Assembly (NCBI GenBank): GCA_963682055.1
Contig: OY821742.1
Coordinates: 4,983,816-5,047,815, forward strand
Reading direction: 5' to 3'
Source: Primula veris
Taxonomy: Eukaryota > Streptophyta > Magnoliopsida > Ericales > Primulaceae
Length of the DNA: 64,000 nt
Shown here: one piece after another, positions 36,701 to 48,118 of the stretch
Layout of the letters: the number at the start of each line of letters is the position of its first letter
Position numbering within the stretch: position 1 is the stretch's first letter
The notes under the pieces: generated by a model
Told to the model about the DNA's origin: nothing
Seen by the model: only the letters and a program-made list of their open reading frames with translations
Databases searched by the model: none
Program-made: the position numbers and the translations under genes

Positions 36701-39700
36701 TACTACCAAAATTTCCAATTTAGGTACTGAACTACTGAATCTGTTCCAATTTAGTCATCTCCATTAAATCCAGCAACGGAAGTGAGTCATGTGATTGACA
36801 GAAGTTAAACTAAAAGGGTAAATTAGTCCAATATGTATATGTATCATATTGGAGGGAAATTAGTTCACGTTTTGGAGGGAAACATAGTAAGGGTAAATAT
36901 GTAAAAGACCAATTTAAGGTATCACGTGATAGCACGTGGCTCACTTCCGTTGTTGGATTTAACGGAGATGACTAAATTGGAACAGATTCAGTAGTTCAGT
37001 ACCTAAATTGAAAATTTTGGTAGTACAGTACATAAATCGTTAACAGCAGGTAGTCTAATACATTAATCGTATTTTTCCCGTTTATATAGGCGTACTTATT
37101 ATAGAATCAAGAACAGAATGAATTTCGAATATCTGTTGACTAGATGGCTCGCCACTCCCTAGGTTGAGTATGATGGCAAATTGTTAATCTTTACAGTTGT
37201 TTCTTTGTTATTATGTGTGCTGTCTCAAATATGGGTTTTTTGTATTTTAGTGTGCACAAATGGGAATCAATTTTGGAGATATATACTGATGCTCAGAATT
37301 TTGGGCTGAAATCGGATAATCCAAGAGCTGTTAGTAATTCGAACTTGGCAATATCGTGGTTGGAGGCTTCATTTCTGGAGTTAAATCACCACCAAGCTGG
37401 AGGAGAAAATCCATTGTATCTTAAAACTCGCCCACATGTTCTGTTTGATGCCTCTATTTCTTTGCAGGTATAATTATTCTGCTCTATTTGCAATGCCTCT
37501 GTTCCCCTTTTAGGTTTTAAGCAGTTTAGGGAAGTGAGATGTTATACAAGCATAATAAAATATTCCTTTGGTCATGTCTGGGAAAAGTATTTTTCTGGTT
37601 TATAAAAGACACTGCAAGAATTGGAACATTTTATCCGGGATAGCATTGTTTCAGAAACCTAAACAATATTTTTTCCGATGGTTCCTTTTTCTAATATTTT
37701 TATTGTTTTTGTATGAGATAGAGATCGTATGAGTTACAAATGTTTCAAAATTGTGTCCTAAAACTTGTAAGAACGAGAAGGGGGATTGGATTTGATAAAA
37801 AGCCAAGCAGGCCCTTAAATACTATAATTATGTTGAGGACTTTAGCTATCTAACAGGTGGACAAAATTAGTCTCATCTTTTGATAACAAATTGGGTAAAT
37901 ATCATATTTGTATACTGACCTATCAGCTTTAAACAAATAGTTTACCATATTCCTCTCTCCTGCCCTATTTAAGTGCCCACTTTTCATTCCTGTATCACAT
38001 ATATTAATAAAATGGGAGTCTTATGTAGGGACGGAGGGTGGAATAAATTTTACAATTTAGATACTAACTTTCACAAAATTGAATTAATAAGTGCATCAAC
38101 CTATCAAAAACCATGATTTAGACATCAATTTACACAGAATCTGACAATCAAGATACCAACCTATCAAATTAAAGAGTGCTTGAAAATGTAAATTTTACCA
38201 CTGGTGTACTAATTGTTCGATTTTGTGCACATTGATTCCTAGTTCATCAGTTTAATCTAAAATTTGTAAATACCTGTGTTATTTTTAGTTGAAATTTTAA
38301 AGGTTGCGTCCTAATCGTTCTAATTTGTGTAGATCTGGAGTCTAAATTCTGAAATTCAGTAGTATGACGTACTAATTGTTAGAAGTTGATATGTTGTTGT
38401 ACAAAAGTGATATTTTACAAATTGCAAATGAACCCTTGTAAATCATTGTTTGTTTTTGTAGGGTCCTCTCCCTAAAATAAGGCATGGTGGAGAACAAGAT
38501 TCTGAATGTGAGGGTCGAGCAGTAAGCCTTCTTTATAATACAGTCAGCAAAGATTCTATTCTCGTAACTGCTTGGAGCGGTGGACAATTACAAATAGACG
38601 CTTTAGTTGACGAAGTGCAGCCAGTTTGGACTGTTGGAACACCACCTCGTGTCCGTGTCGATGCGTATGACCGTATATACGGTGTTGCTATGATTTGTGA
38701 ACCAGTCCCATGTGATGATTCATTTTTAAAGCTTGACCAGCCACTTGATTGTACTATTTGGTCTGGTAATCCACCTCCTTTGTTGAGGTTAGCAATCGTG
38801 GACTTGGCCCTGGAAAAAAACAGAGAAAAAAGCTCTTTAGTTTCCATTTTCTCTGATCCCCTTGTTCCAGAAAGATTATATGTACTTCATGATGGAGGTG
38901 TAGACTCAATAGTATTGCATTTTCTCCCTTTTACTTCCCAAATAAACGATGTGAATGAGAGTATGAGAACTCCTTCTGTGCATCCTGTTTTTAGCATATC
39001 ACCACTTGTCGGTTTTATGGCATTGTCTGATTCGTTTGGGTATTCGTGGATTGTGGGGCTCACCTCTTCTCGAGAATGCGTTGTTTTGGAAATGAAAACT
39101 TGGGATTTATTGCTCCATGTTCATGGTGACAAGGACAAAGATGACGTGGCGTTGGAAGATTTAGGAGAGAGAGAGACGCTACCTTTGATAAGCAAAGAAC
39201 TACTTGCGGGTCCTAAGCCTGTTTTTCTTCCTTCTGCACCGAATTTGCTATCTGTGCGTGCTGATTCTATTGAGGGTCGATCAACGTTGCATCAATACAC
39301 TAATGTCTTTCATGAAAATTACGTGGAGTACTCGCACAAGGTGAATATGCAACTATTGTTCTCTCTCTAGAAAAACAAACCAAAAAAGAAAACCAGCTTA
39401 TTGATTTCTTACGTCCAGTATGAAAACTTTATTTCGCTTCTGTATGCATAGTGTGTGAGTTGAAGGGTACATAATCCGAGCGCTAACGGATTTGAACATC
39501 TTCTTATTGAGTTTTGACCCAAGTTCAACAACTTGGTGATAAAAGAGTTAAACAGCGAAAACTAACCCGATGCTCGACTTGATAACACGTTAAAGTTTTT
39601 ATCGTCCTCATTCTTGCCTTCCACCTAATACATCATTCTTTATATTAATTTGGTTGGTCTCTGATTCTTAGGATATTTCTTTTCTAGTACATAGTTAAAC

Positions 39701-40413
39701 TAAAACCGTCAATGTATTAAAAATTTAAAATGTTCATCTTTGCTATGGGTGTTTATAGGTTTTCTTTGAACTCAAAAATCTTGGCCCTCACTTGAAAAAA
39801 ATAGTTGAAGTTGAGCATGGCCGGCTGCGAGAGGTCCAACAAAAACTTCTGAAAGTTGAAGAGTCACGGAACAAAATAGAAGACCGTATCAGTCATGTAA
39901 ACCAACGTCACAAACTTTTAGAGGACCGTTTGCAGAATTTGAGAAATTTGCCAGGAGTGCACAAAAAACCACTGTCAAAGGCAGAGAAGGAGTTGAAATT
40001 GGAGTTGGGTAAGTTTACTCGACATTAATATTTCAATTAATGTATTTGTAAGCTAATAAATCTGGTGTAACAGCGATTATTTGCACTGTATAACAATGAG
40101 GGCCAAGATTACTCTACATTAATTTTATAATAATGTTTAATTATTTGCAGATGGATTCGCTGGAGTTGAGTTAGATGCTTTACATTCTTCGATTGAAACT
40201 CTGAATGCCCGGTTGAAAAGATATGAACATTTGTCAAAAGGGAACATGTCAAACCAGCCAAAGCAATTACCACATCGAAGGAACAGTCATGTTCAAGATG
40301 ATGAAATTTCTTGTCTAAAATCTTCACTTCAGAAACTGTCAATTGTGAATACTGAGAACACGAAGAAGGTGAAGTTAGTTGAATCTGCATTAAAAAGCCA
40401 TGCTAGCAGCTGA
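29900..40413 (+). CDS. NUP88: Nucleoporin NUP88 / MOS7 (9 exons, 794 aa)
   Basis: Exons: 29900-30193, 32413-32564, 34115-34237, 35472-35616, 36168-36229, 37251-37467, 38462-39340, 39759-40008 and 40151-40413 (TGA). All borders are GT/AG and phase-consistent; the total is 2385 nt. The N-terminal two thirds form the predicted beta-propeller. Recognisable stretches include NFLAYDGGSRVYLWDS, SWHPSSPTHVGILSSDSVFR, FGGDHLWDRF, GRAVSLLYNTVSKDSILVTA, PPPLLRLAIVDLAL, DSFGYSWIVG and SKELLAGPK. From residue 625 on (exons 8-9) the sequence is charged and heptad-like, the C-terminal coiled coil, ending KKVKLVESALKSH. Length and order match plant NUP88 (Arabidopsis MOS7). The protein sits in the nuclear pore with NUP214/NUP62-type partners and influences nuclear retention of immune regulators in Arabidopsis. 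I see no frame break; introns contain several repeats and a Mutator-type MITE. Confidence 0.96.
30257..30325. repeat. Dispersed direct repeat in NUP88 intron 1 (copy 1; copy 2 at about 31110-31180)
   Basis: Both copies contain GTGCAATTGAT/GTGCAATCGAT, TTGATTGCGTAAACA or TGATTGCGTAAACA, and ACATTTCGATGAGACGTGAA, in the same order and about 850 bp apart. Both sit just downstream of a CT/TA microsatellite, which suggests a segmental duplication inside the intron. Confidence 0.65.
30382..30523. repeat. Minisatellite with a unit near 30 bp in NUP88 intron 1
   Basis: About five degenerate units of the form GCGATTAGACAGTGATTAAG plus CGAAATTAG. The last copies are the most alike. Confidence 0.7.
31735..31930. 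mobile_element. Stowaway-like MITE remnant in NUP88 intron 1
   Basis: The right end reads GGACAAGTAATATGGAACGG followed by AGGGAGTA. The left end keeps only the inner match (TTTACTTGTCCACTG), inverted relative to ACTGGACAAGTAA on the right. Confidence 0.55.
35336..35447. repeat. Perfectly adjacent 56-bp tandem duplication in NUP88 intron 3
   Basis: 35336-35391 and 35392-35447 differ at one base (ACACATGCTC versus ACACATACTC). The duplication ends about 25 bp before the exon 4 acceptor, so it places a second pyrimidine-rich tract in the 3' part of the intron. Confidence 0.9.
36657..37079. mobile_element. Mutator-type MITE (423 bp) with long inverted repeats, in NUP88 intron 5
   Basis: The element begins GGGAAAAATACGATTA and ends with its inverse. 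The inverted arms run about 150 bp with few mismatches and cover CCTGCTGTTAACGAT, CAATTTAGGTACTGAAC and CAACGGAAGTGAG. GTTTATATAG is duplicated directly on both sides (36647-36656 and 37080-37089), a 10-bp target duplication in the 9-11 bp range of Mutator-like elements. The short centre has no coding capacity. Confidence 0.85.
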
Positions 40414-41981
40414 TAATGATATGATTACTATTTCCAGATCGATTTTGTAGGTATAGTATCTGGAATTTGTATATCTGTATCATCTGAGTTCTCTTTTGCT
40501 CAACTGGTTATATCTAGAACAGCTAGTTGAGATCAATGGACCTACTCCATTGTAGTTTGGTTTGTTTTACAATTAACTTGCATGCAATTTCATGATGTTG
40601 TAGTTAAGTTTATCGGTCACTTGTCAGATGCTGAAACATGGATCTTCAATGGTGGATGCTTTTTGTAGATGCTGAGTTCATTGTTTGCCAAATCTGATTG
40701 ATACCATCAATGCCATTTTTGTGTGTGGATTTTCTGAATGATAATCATGCAGTACTATGATGATCAAGTGATTTTGATAGCATTGTTTTGTGTCACCTTT
40801 GACAAAGCCTTCCAGATATTATTTGTTGATCCTTGCAAGTACGCTGAAAGCGAAAAAACCTCTTAAGTCACAATACGAAAGAGCCATAGACGTGCCCGGG
40901 TATTGGGACGAACTGATGGAATGCAAAGAGATCCTCGAGGGGGGGTCAATGAGAACAAAATACTGAAATATTTAATAAACTGCCTAGTTGAAGTGTTTTG
41001 ACAATTGAGTTGTAAATATATTAGTGCTTGTCTAGGTGTATGCTTTTCTTAATGTAGGTACACCCACTTCAATACGAAGAATGTGACAAACGATTTATTA
41101 ACAAATGTTATGGTATATACACCCCCCCACCCCAATATGCACTATATTGTTGTGCATGCACTTAAAATCATTTATAATTTTGGTACCTGAATATTGAATT
41201 GCACTCGGCCCCATAGTAAATTACTTATATATTTCGATATTAAAGTTCGTGTTATCTCAATATAGTAATGTTGCAGAATGGTAATTTCCTCTCATCTGCA
41301 GTGCTAACTCGTAAAGACTCGGAGAATATAAGCAAAATGCAAAATTAAGACTTCTATCATCCTTTTCAAGAAAAATAAAAATCATCCTTTTCAAAAGGTA
41401 AAAGGGTCCCCATATACCAATCAATCATGTTCGAATATAGAATTCGACGAATTTTTGGTTACGGTTCTAGCCTTGGTTTACAAACCTAAGTACTTACAAA
41501 TAGACATAAAAAAAGAAAAAAGAAAAATATGTGTCTAGTTCAGTGATCCAAAAGATACCACGAAGTCACAATAATACAAATGCAATACTTATTATTAAAT
41601 GAGAAATCCTAGAGAGTGACATATTCACTATTCAAATTAAAATTGTAAGATTAGTAGGAAATAATAATAAGACTACCCGTGCTTTACACGTTGTCTGGGG
41701 GTACCCTTATTCCCAAGTGAGCATATTATATACCAATATATACCTGTCATGTTTACGTATTTGAATTACTTATTTATTTAACCTACCTTCCTTCTTCTCT
41801 ACATTTCTTGCAACTTCATTTCTCTCATTTTTTTATATCTTATTTTATAAGATAAAAAAGTAATATTCTTCTCTTGATACCTTGTTCTTTGTTATAATTC
41901 AATCTATTTCTTCAACTAGTTTATAGGTTTTATCAAGCTTCATATAAACAAGAATAGTGTTATATATATACATACATATAG
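40414..41981. other. Intergenic region between NUP88 and the Yippee-like gene
   Basis: This stretch contains the 3' end of the NUP88 transcript and the promoter of the Yippee-like gene. It also holds a short GC-richer open stretch at 40841-40966 that reads like a protein fragment (listed separately). Nothing else is recognised. Confidence 0.5.
40841..40966 (+). other. Short protein-like open fragment of unknown origin
   Basis: Forty-one codons without a stop, including KKPLKSQYERAIDVPGYWDE and LMECKEILEGGS, then TGA. Composition is clearly richer in G and C than the surroundings. There is no obvious start codon, and no splice context was established. It could be a captured or relic exon; I do not recognise the protein. 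Confidence 0.3.
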
Positions 41982-44327
41982 ATGGGAAGGATTTTTGTTG
42001 TGGAATTACAGGGGGATTACTATAGCTGCAAACATTGCAAAACCCATCTGGCTCTCGCTAGCGACATCGTCTCCAAGGTCTTTACTTCTGATCGGTCTTT
42101 TTTTATTTATTTGTGATCATATTTCTGGTTTGGTTTTTGATTATATTGTCTTGTTTTTGCTCATTTATCTGCTGTGCAGGGATAAGACTTTGTCCATTTT
42201 TAATAAACGGTTGACCATCATATTTTAGTCTAACAATTGCTCCTATTACGAAACTTTTTTGCTTTCTAGAATAACTAATAAATGGAAAAGATAATGATTT
42301 AAGACTGTCTAGTTTGGCTAAAGTCGCAAAGGAGACCAGTGATTTACTCTATGTAATCAAAAGAATTACAAGATCACATAATTCTCTGGAACAATAAGAT
42401 GTTCAATATTGATTTTTTACAGCATTTTTATTGATAACATTCAAGCTGGGACCATAGATACTCGTTGAGCACCAAATTGAGCATTCGAATTACAAGTCGG
42501 ATTAACTTTGTGTTCAAAAATTCAGCATAGCCGGATCCCTTTTGTTTATACTAATCAGTTGGTAAATCGCCACTAATAAAAAAAATCATGATCAGGTTAT
42601 TCATCGCAGGGTTATTCAGGGAATTGTTTGGTCACAAAAAAGGAACTTTTTTGAATTAGTAGCTTATTCGAGGCTGAGAGAAATGTTCGGTTTTCAAGAT
42701 TTCTGGATTATTTTGTTACAACCCAAGCTTTACTTGACAAACCCCACCACAACTTATAAGCAAAATGCAGTCAAGCTGAAGTTCAAAGTTGCATCCAAAA
42801 AATTTAGGATGTGATACAGGGTAGGCAAGTGTTTACAAACTCTATTATCTATCATCAGTCTGGGTTTTGGATGGATCTAAGTCTACCAAGGAACTTTTCA
42901 TTACTCGTTTTATCCCCTTCAATGGCCTAATAATAAACCGCATATTTATAGGTTAAAAATCATTTTTTCATAAGCAATTATTGGATAAAATTTCCTTGAG
43001 TTGATATGTTTATGGTAATTAGTTTATCTGAGACTATCTTTTAACTGTGTTTTGCTTACTCTTATTGTACCCAAAGAATTTTCACTCCAAGCACGGGAAG
43101 GCTTACCTCTTCAATAAGGTGTAAGTTGTTCTTCACTCTCAACCGTTATTACTTGTTCTTAGCATCTTCTAAAATCATATTAATTTTTTTATCGGAGAAT
43201 AACAGCGTGTTTGTATTCATGGATCTGAAATAGCAAGTTTTACTCGTTTATATGGTACTAGCTGAATATTATGGTAGCCATCATTTACAAACATAAGTGA
43301 TAGTAAGCCAAGCACACTTGTTGAAATTGAAAATCCTATAATCCACGGTATATCACCTATAATCTATTTAGAGGTTTTTTCAGGTAGTTACAAATTAGTG
43401 TACCTTTAGTGAAAATCCAATACACTAGTCCGTTAAATCTACTTACTCATGTATTCTGTGGAATTTGTCAACCACATTGTTGAGAAAAAGATGGATTTTC
43501 CCGGATGAAATACTATGAAATTTGTATACTGTGACACATTGTACAATGTGCTTGTGAGATGACAAGAAGAAACTGGAGAACTGAAGATACCAAACAAGTC
43601 ATCACCAACGTTCTAAATACGATTTGATAAAAATAGATGAGTTCGTATCTAATACCAAACGTCTGATTTAACAGAGCGAATGTCACTGTTGGGGAGAAAG
43701 ATAATAGGGTGATGATGACTGGATTACACACTGTTGCTGACATATTCTGTGTAGGGTGCGGATCGGTCGTGGGATGGAAATATGTAAAAAACCACCAACA
43801 AGCTTTTTAAATCGCATTTTTCATTTTCAAGTTATAAATGCCTTCGTAATTAACCAGATTTTTATTCTTAGGAAGTTGCCCATCAACTGAAAGAAAAGTA
43901 CAAGGAAGGAAAATCCGTCCTCGAACGGTTAGTCATAAGACCGCAAGTCATTTGCCTTTATTTTTCTTTTTTTGTATTTGCCCTTGCAAAAAATAAACTA
44001 GATAGTGACGTCGAGGGCTGCAGCCCTCCCATTTTAAAATTTTTTGATGTAAAAATAGAATTTTTCTATGTATTTTAATCAAAATCTTTAAATTTTAGTG
44101 TTTCAGTTCCCATTCCGTAAAATAACTTCATATAATGTATAATTTTTTATTATAGAAAATAATCTCCTATTTGACAATCCTGGTTCCGTCACTGATAGTT
44201 GTCATCAAGTCTTTTCTTATATATTTTGAAATCGAGCAGGTTCAAGATTTTAGGACCAGATGGGAGCTACTATTGGGGAAGAAGACATGGATTACATGTA
44301 GGTGGGAGTGATGCCGATGATGTTTAA
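41982..44327 (+). CDS. Yippee-like zinc-binding protein (5 exons, 130 aa)
   Basis: Exons: 41982-42077, 43077-43120, 43675-43783, 43872-43927 and 44240-44327 (TAA); the total is 393 nt. The donor after exon 1 (AAG|GTCTTT) is weak; the donor after exon 2 is taken at GT|GTAAGT because it restores the phase. The protein starts [16 protein letters not shown] and has the two CxxC pairs of the Yippee fold (CKHC at residues 16-19 and CVGC at 72-75). Family landmarks are [29 protein letters not shown] and [13 protein letters not shown], with an acidic C-terminus (GGSDADDV). Length matches plant Yippee proteins. Relatives share the Mis18/cereblon-type zinc fold; the cellular role in plants is largely unknown. 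Confidence 0.95.
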
Positions 44328-46291
44328 TTTACCAATATAATATTCCAATCCAATTGTATATTTTTTATCCTTCTGTATAGATTGCCAAAAAAACTATTGA
44401 AATTGTTCATATGATACACTAAATTTCTCAATATGTGACAAACCATTTGTATAGATTTTAACTTCTAAACATGGCCTCGGCTCAAAATGTCCAAAACGTT
44501 TCCATAATCAGCCTTTTAGAATTGAAAAACATCTTTATTTTTTACTTTTGATTCTTTTACATCTTCTTTGTCATGTGCTAGTGAGCCACCTTGTCTTGTA
44601 ACTATCCTTTATCTATGTGATGTAAAACCGAATATTGCTAAAGCCACCTAAAAACCTTACCCATTGACGTGATGGACTAGATGAATTAATTAAAAATATA
44701 ATTTCAATATCGAAACAAAAATGATTGGTATTTAACCCGCCAAATCAGCGGGTAAGGTTTTCGGGTAACTTTTTTGGGTGACTATATCATTTCTCTATCA
44801 AACCAGACTACAATGTCATTCCGTGTAAGTTGAGGAATTATTAGGGAACAGTCAGCTATATGTCTGGTTCACAACTCGTTTGTATAAAAAAAATGTTAAA
44901 TGGATAAATAAATATTTAAGCTTAAGGTAGGTCCCTTAGGAGTACTATATATTTATTGAGGTTTTTAGTGTGTTGTACAATTTGTTTTTAATTTATCAAA
45001 TTCTAATTTGTTGAAAATAGAAAAAATAAATCAGTTATTGAAAAAAATTATCCAACAATCCATTTTCTAATCTAACGAGGTTAAGATGACTCTACCATAA
45101 ACAGTCAAATAAGCCGACTGTTCCAAAAAAGCACTCCAGATTTCATTAAGAAAAATGCAGTAATATGCAATTGAAAATAAATACTTCAATCATTCACTAA
45201 GAGCTATATTCAACACAATCTCAAATGATTACTTGTATTTACTACTGCTCAAGTAAATTTGAACCTAGATAATTACTTTTAATAACATGCAATTTATTTA
45301 TTACATCACTAATATTCATTCTTTTGCTCGGGAGTTCTACAGAACAATCGATACCAATTTCAAGTACCAAACACAAAAGTTTATGCAGATTTTGGGCTCT
45401 TACTAAACTCCCGCTTTTCGATACAACTTCTTCTTTGTTGTCTTCTTCATTCCCTGCTTCTGAAAATAGCGACGGATATGCAATATTTATCGTATTAGCA
45501 AGGATAGCATCCTTCACGAAGCTACGGAGGGTATGAGTAGCTGGCAGTAGCAACATCAAATACTGTACTAACTAATATATCAAGTATGTCACTCCCACTC
45601 TCGAAAATATTTTATCACCAAATTTGACAGAACTTATTTTGCTCCCTTTGAAAAGATTTTACAAGATTCTAATTTATCAAATCAAACAACATTAGATAAA
45701 TTTTCCCAAAATTATTTTCTTTTCAAGATTTCTCTCCGAAACAAACACATTCAACGTCTGAATTATTTGTAAAATCTTAAAAGAAAGGGATTTTTCGGAT
45801 TTGGTTGAATGTATCTTTTCTTAACGGTTTTGCTAATGAGTACCCCATGCATTGTTATTAGTTTACTAATTCAAGTTACATTTAATATAAATAACATTTC
45901 ATCCATACCATAACATTATTTCATTACCAATTTTATGCACTTAATACACCTAAGTTATGGAAATTTTATAAATGAATTAGATTGTGTTTGAGATCAGCTT
46001 TTTTTGGTGGATTTTCTGATTTTCTGATTTTAAAAATGTATTTGGTTTCTATGATTTTTTTTCTTTAAATATCTAGATTTTCGTCCAAAATAATCTAAAA
46101 ATCCATAATTCAACATTTTGGTTTCTACAGGAAAAGAAAGACATACAAAAGCATATGGATCATCTGATGTTTTACTCCGATCAAAACTAACTACAATCTT
46201 AAAAAGTTTTTAATCTGATTCACCTCATCATCCAGGTCGAAGTTGAGTTATGCGTTGATTTGGTGATAATGAAAAGATTTGATATATATTT
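44328..46291. other. Intergenic region up to retrotransposon E2
   Basis: It contains the receptor-kinase relic at 45242-45559 and otherwise AT-rich DNA with A/T runs. The part just before 46292 carries the left copy of the E2 target duplication (TATTT). Confidence 0.5.
45242..45559 (-). pseudogene. C-terminal tail fragment of an LRR receptor-like kinase
   Basis: The open frame contains HTLRSFVKDAILANTIN, then VLEIGIDCSVELPSKRMNIS, DVINKLHVIKSNYLGS and a normal stop. This is the region after the activation loop in XA21/EFR-type LRR receptor kinases (subdomain XI and tail; compare their GI(A)CS...ERM(N)I pattern). Nothing upstream at 45560-46280 resembles the kinase core or LRRs, so about 85-100 residues are all that remain. 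It is a 5'-truncated relic, or the last exon of a gene whose rest has been lost. Confidence 0.7.
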
Positions 46292-46948
46292 TGTTGGAAA
46301 AACATGTGAAAACATGGGTGTTTCCGAATGGTCACTGGACCAACTTCGAGTCATTATTTCGTGTAACAGCGCTGAGTTGTTTATACCGTACTCAACGTGG
46401 TTGAGTAGCCCGTGTGACGAGCTTCGTAACGGTATATCACATGACCTATTCGGAGAATGGGTGTGAATACAAAGTGGTTTCAAAGTTGATGCCTCGAAAG
46501 CTCAAATCTGGAAAATGTGGAAAACGAAATGGTTAATGAGAAAACCATTTAGAATAATCCCATATTGGAAGATTAAGAGTTAATATTACAATATATATAC
46601 CATACCAACCCATGTAGTTATTAAACTAACATGTCCACATACACCTAAGAGTATTAGTGTATACCACACACGCTCGCTCGGGTCTCGGACTCGGGCATGG
46701 GCGTGGGCTTGGGCTTGGGATTTGAGATTTGGGATTTGGGGAATGTCTCGGGTCTTGGGTCTTGGATCCAAATCCGAATAGGGAGTTTTCTATAAAATAG
46801 AAAGCAGTCCCTAGAGTTTCTAGCAAGAGAAACGCTCCAGCAATGAATGAGAGTAAATACTGCGGTTTCAGAATTGATTGAGCGGATTCTGGGGGTGTAA
46901 CTCCCAGAATTAAAGACCAACATTTATGGCTGCGGTTTCAGTAGAGCC

Positions 46949-46955
46949 TATAAAA
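46949..46955 (+). promoter_or_regulatory. E2 LTR TATA box
   Basis: CCTATAAAAGGCAG. The same motif is kept at 53659-53665 in the 3' LTR. A leader with AGAGAGAGAGAACCGC follows about 75 bp downstream. Confidence 0.6.
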
Positions 46956-47360
46956 GGCAGCCCTCCCACTCTCATTTCTACATACCAGAATACACACAAC
47001 CTCATAGCATAAGCATACACTTAGAGAGAGAGAACCGCACCACCAACAGCTCGACCTGTGGTTCGGTGCCGGTTTCCATACGAGCCACTCTGAGATATAA
47101 GTTGTACCTTGGGAACAAAGTCCCGAAACCAGAAACCTCTAAAGGTGGTTCGGGAAATATTGTTTAAGGGAAACTGCTCAGCAGTTGCCTCTTATTTTTA
47201 TTTTTCAGTCTTTACATTCTGTACATTTCATTTCAGTACCATTTCTTTTCTGTAATTTACTTTTCTGTACTGTTTCTTTTCTGTATTTACTTTTCAGTAC
47301 TGTTTACTTTCAATTTTTCAATTCAGTAATTTACTTTTCAGTTCTGTAATTTCCAGCATT

Positions 47361-47636
47361 TACAAAAAACAGTCCGGCAGTTTTTTACTTGTTAAAAACC
47401 AGTCCGGCAGTTTTTTATTTGTTAAAACCAGTCCAGTTTGTTTTTTGTTTAAAACCAGTCCGGCAGTTTGTTCAAAACCAGTCCGGCAGTTTCTTAAAAC
47501 CAGTCCGGCAGTTTCTTTTATTTAAAACCAGTCCGGCAGTTTTATTTAAAACCAGTCCGGCAGTTTGTTAAAAACCAGTCCGGCAGTTTATGTGTTAAAC
47601 CAGTCCGGCAGTTTCCTTTTTACAGTCCAGCAGTTT
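47361..47636 (+). repeat. Minisatellite AAAACCAGTCCGGCAGTTT in the E2 5' LTR
   Basis: About eleven copies of the core ACCAGTCCGGCAGTTT, separated by variable T-rich spacers of 2-15 bp. The same array is present in the 3' LTR at 54071-54346. It lies downstream of the TATA box, so it would be transcribed in the R/U5 part of the element RNA. Confidence 0.9.
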
Positions 47637-48118
47637 TATTTATTTGTCGAGTCAGGAATTGTAACTTATATTCCAATTGTGAGAAATAAAATTGTTATTT
47701 CCATTGCGTTCCTGTCTTCTTTATTTTATTGTCCTTTCGTTTATTGTATTCGAAATAGTACCAAAACCAACAATCTTAAACAATATCATTTTTTGGTTTT
47801 ACTATTTTCGAAAAGAAAAGGACTTTTTATTTTATTTTGTTTTGTTGACGTCTCGGTTTTTATTCTCGCAAAATCATTGCTAGTTTACTAGAAATTGAAA
47901 TTTGCACATAGAATAAATCCGAATTGGTTTTAATCTTTTATTCTAGAATACTATAAAGAATTCTTAGTGAAATCAAAAGTGATTTGATTTTCACGCTAGA
48001 ATATCTTTTTATTGTTTTATTCTTTTGAAGCAAACTAATTAAGTTATAATTAGTTTTTGCGATTAAGAATTTTAGTTTTCTTGCGAGAAACTAAACGGTT
48101 TTTATATTGTCATTTCAG

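Larger units (their letters stand above)
46292..47772 (+). repeat. E2 5' LTR
   Basis: 1481 bp, TG...CA ends, TATAAAA at 46949-46955. It carries a CCGGCAG minisatellite at 47361-47636. Confidence 0.93.

Noticed and set aside
46586..46923. Minus-strand frames rich in PKSQIPSPSP in the E2 LTR (also at 53260-53633)
   Set aside because: They come from the GGGCTT/GGGATTT microsatellite on the opposite strand.
47389..47640. Short frames rich in KPVRQF or KTSPAV repeats in the E2 LTR
   Set aside because: They are translations of the CCGGCAG minisatellite in different frames, not genes. The same array was considered as a CRISPR and rejected because spacers are short, variable and T-rich.
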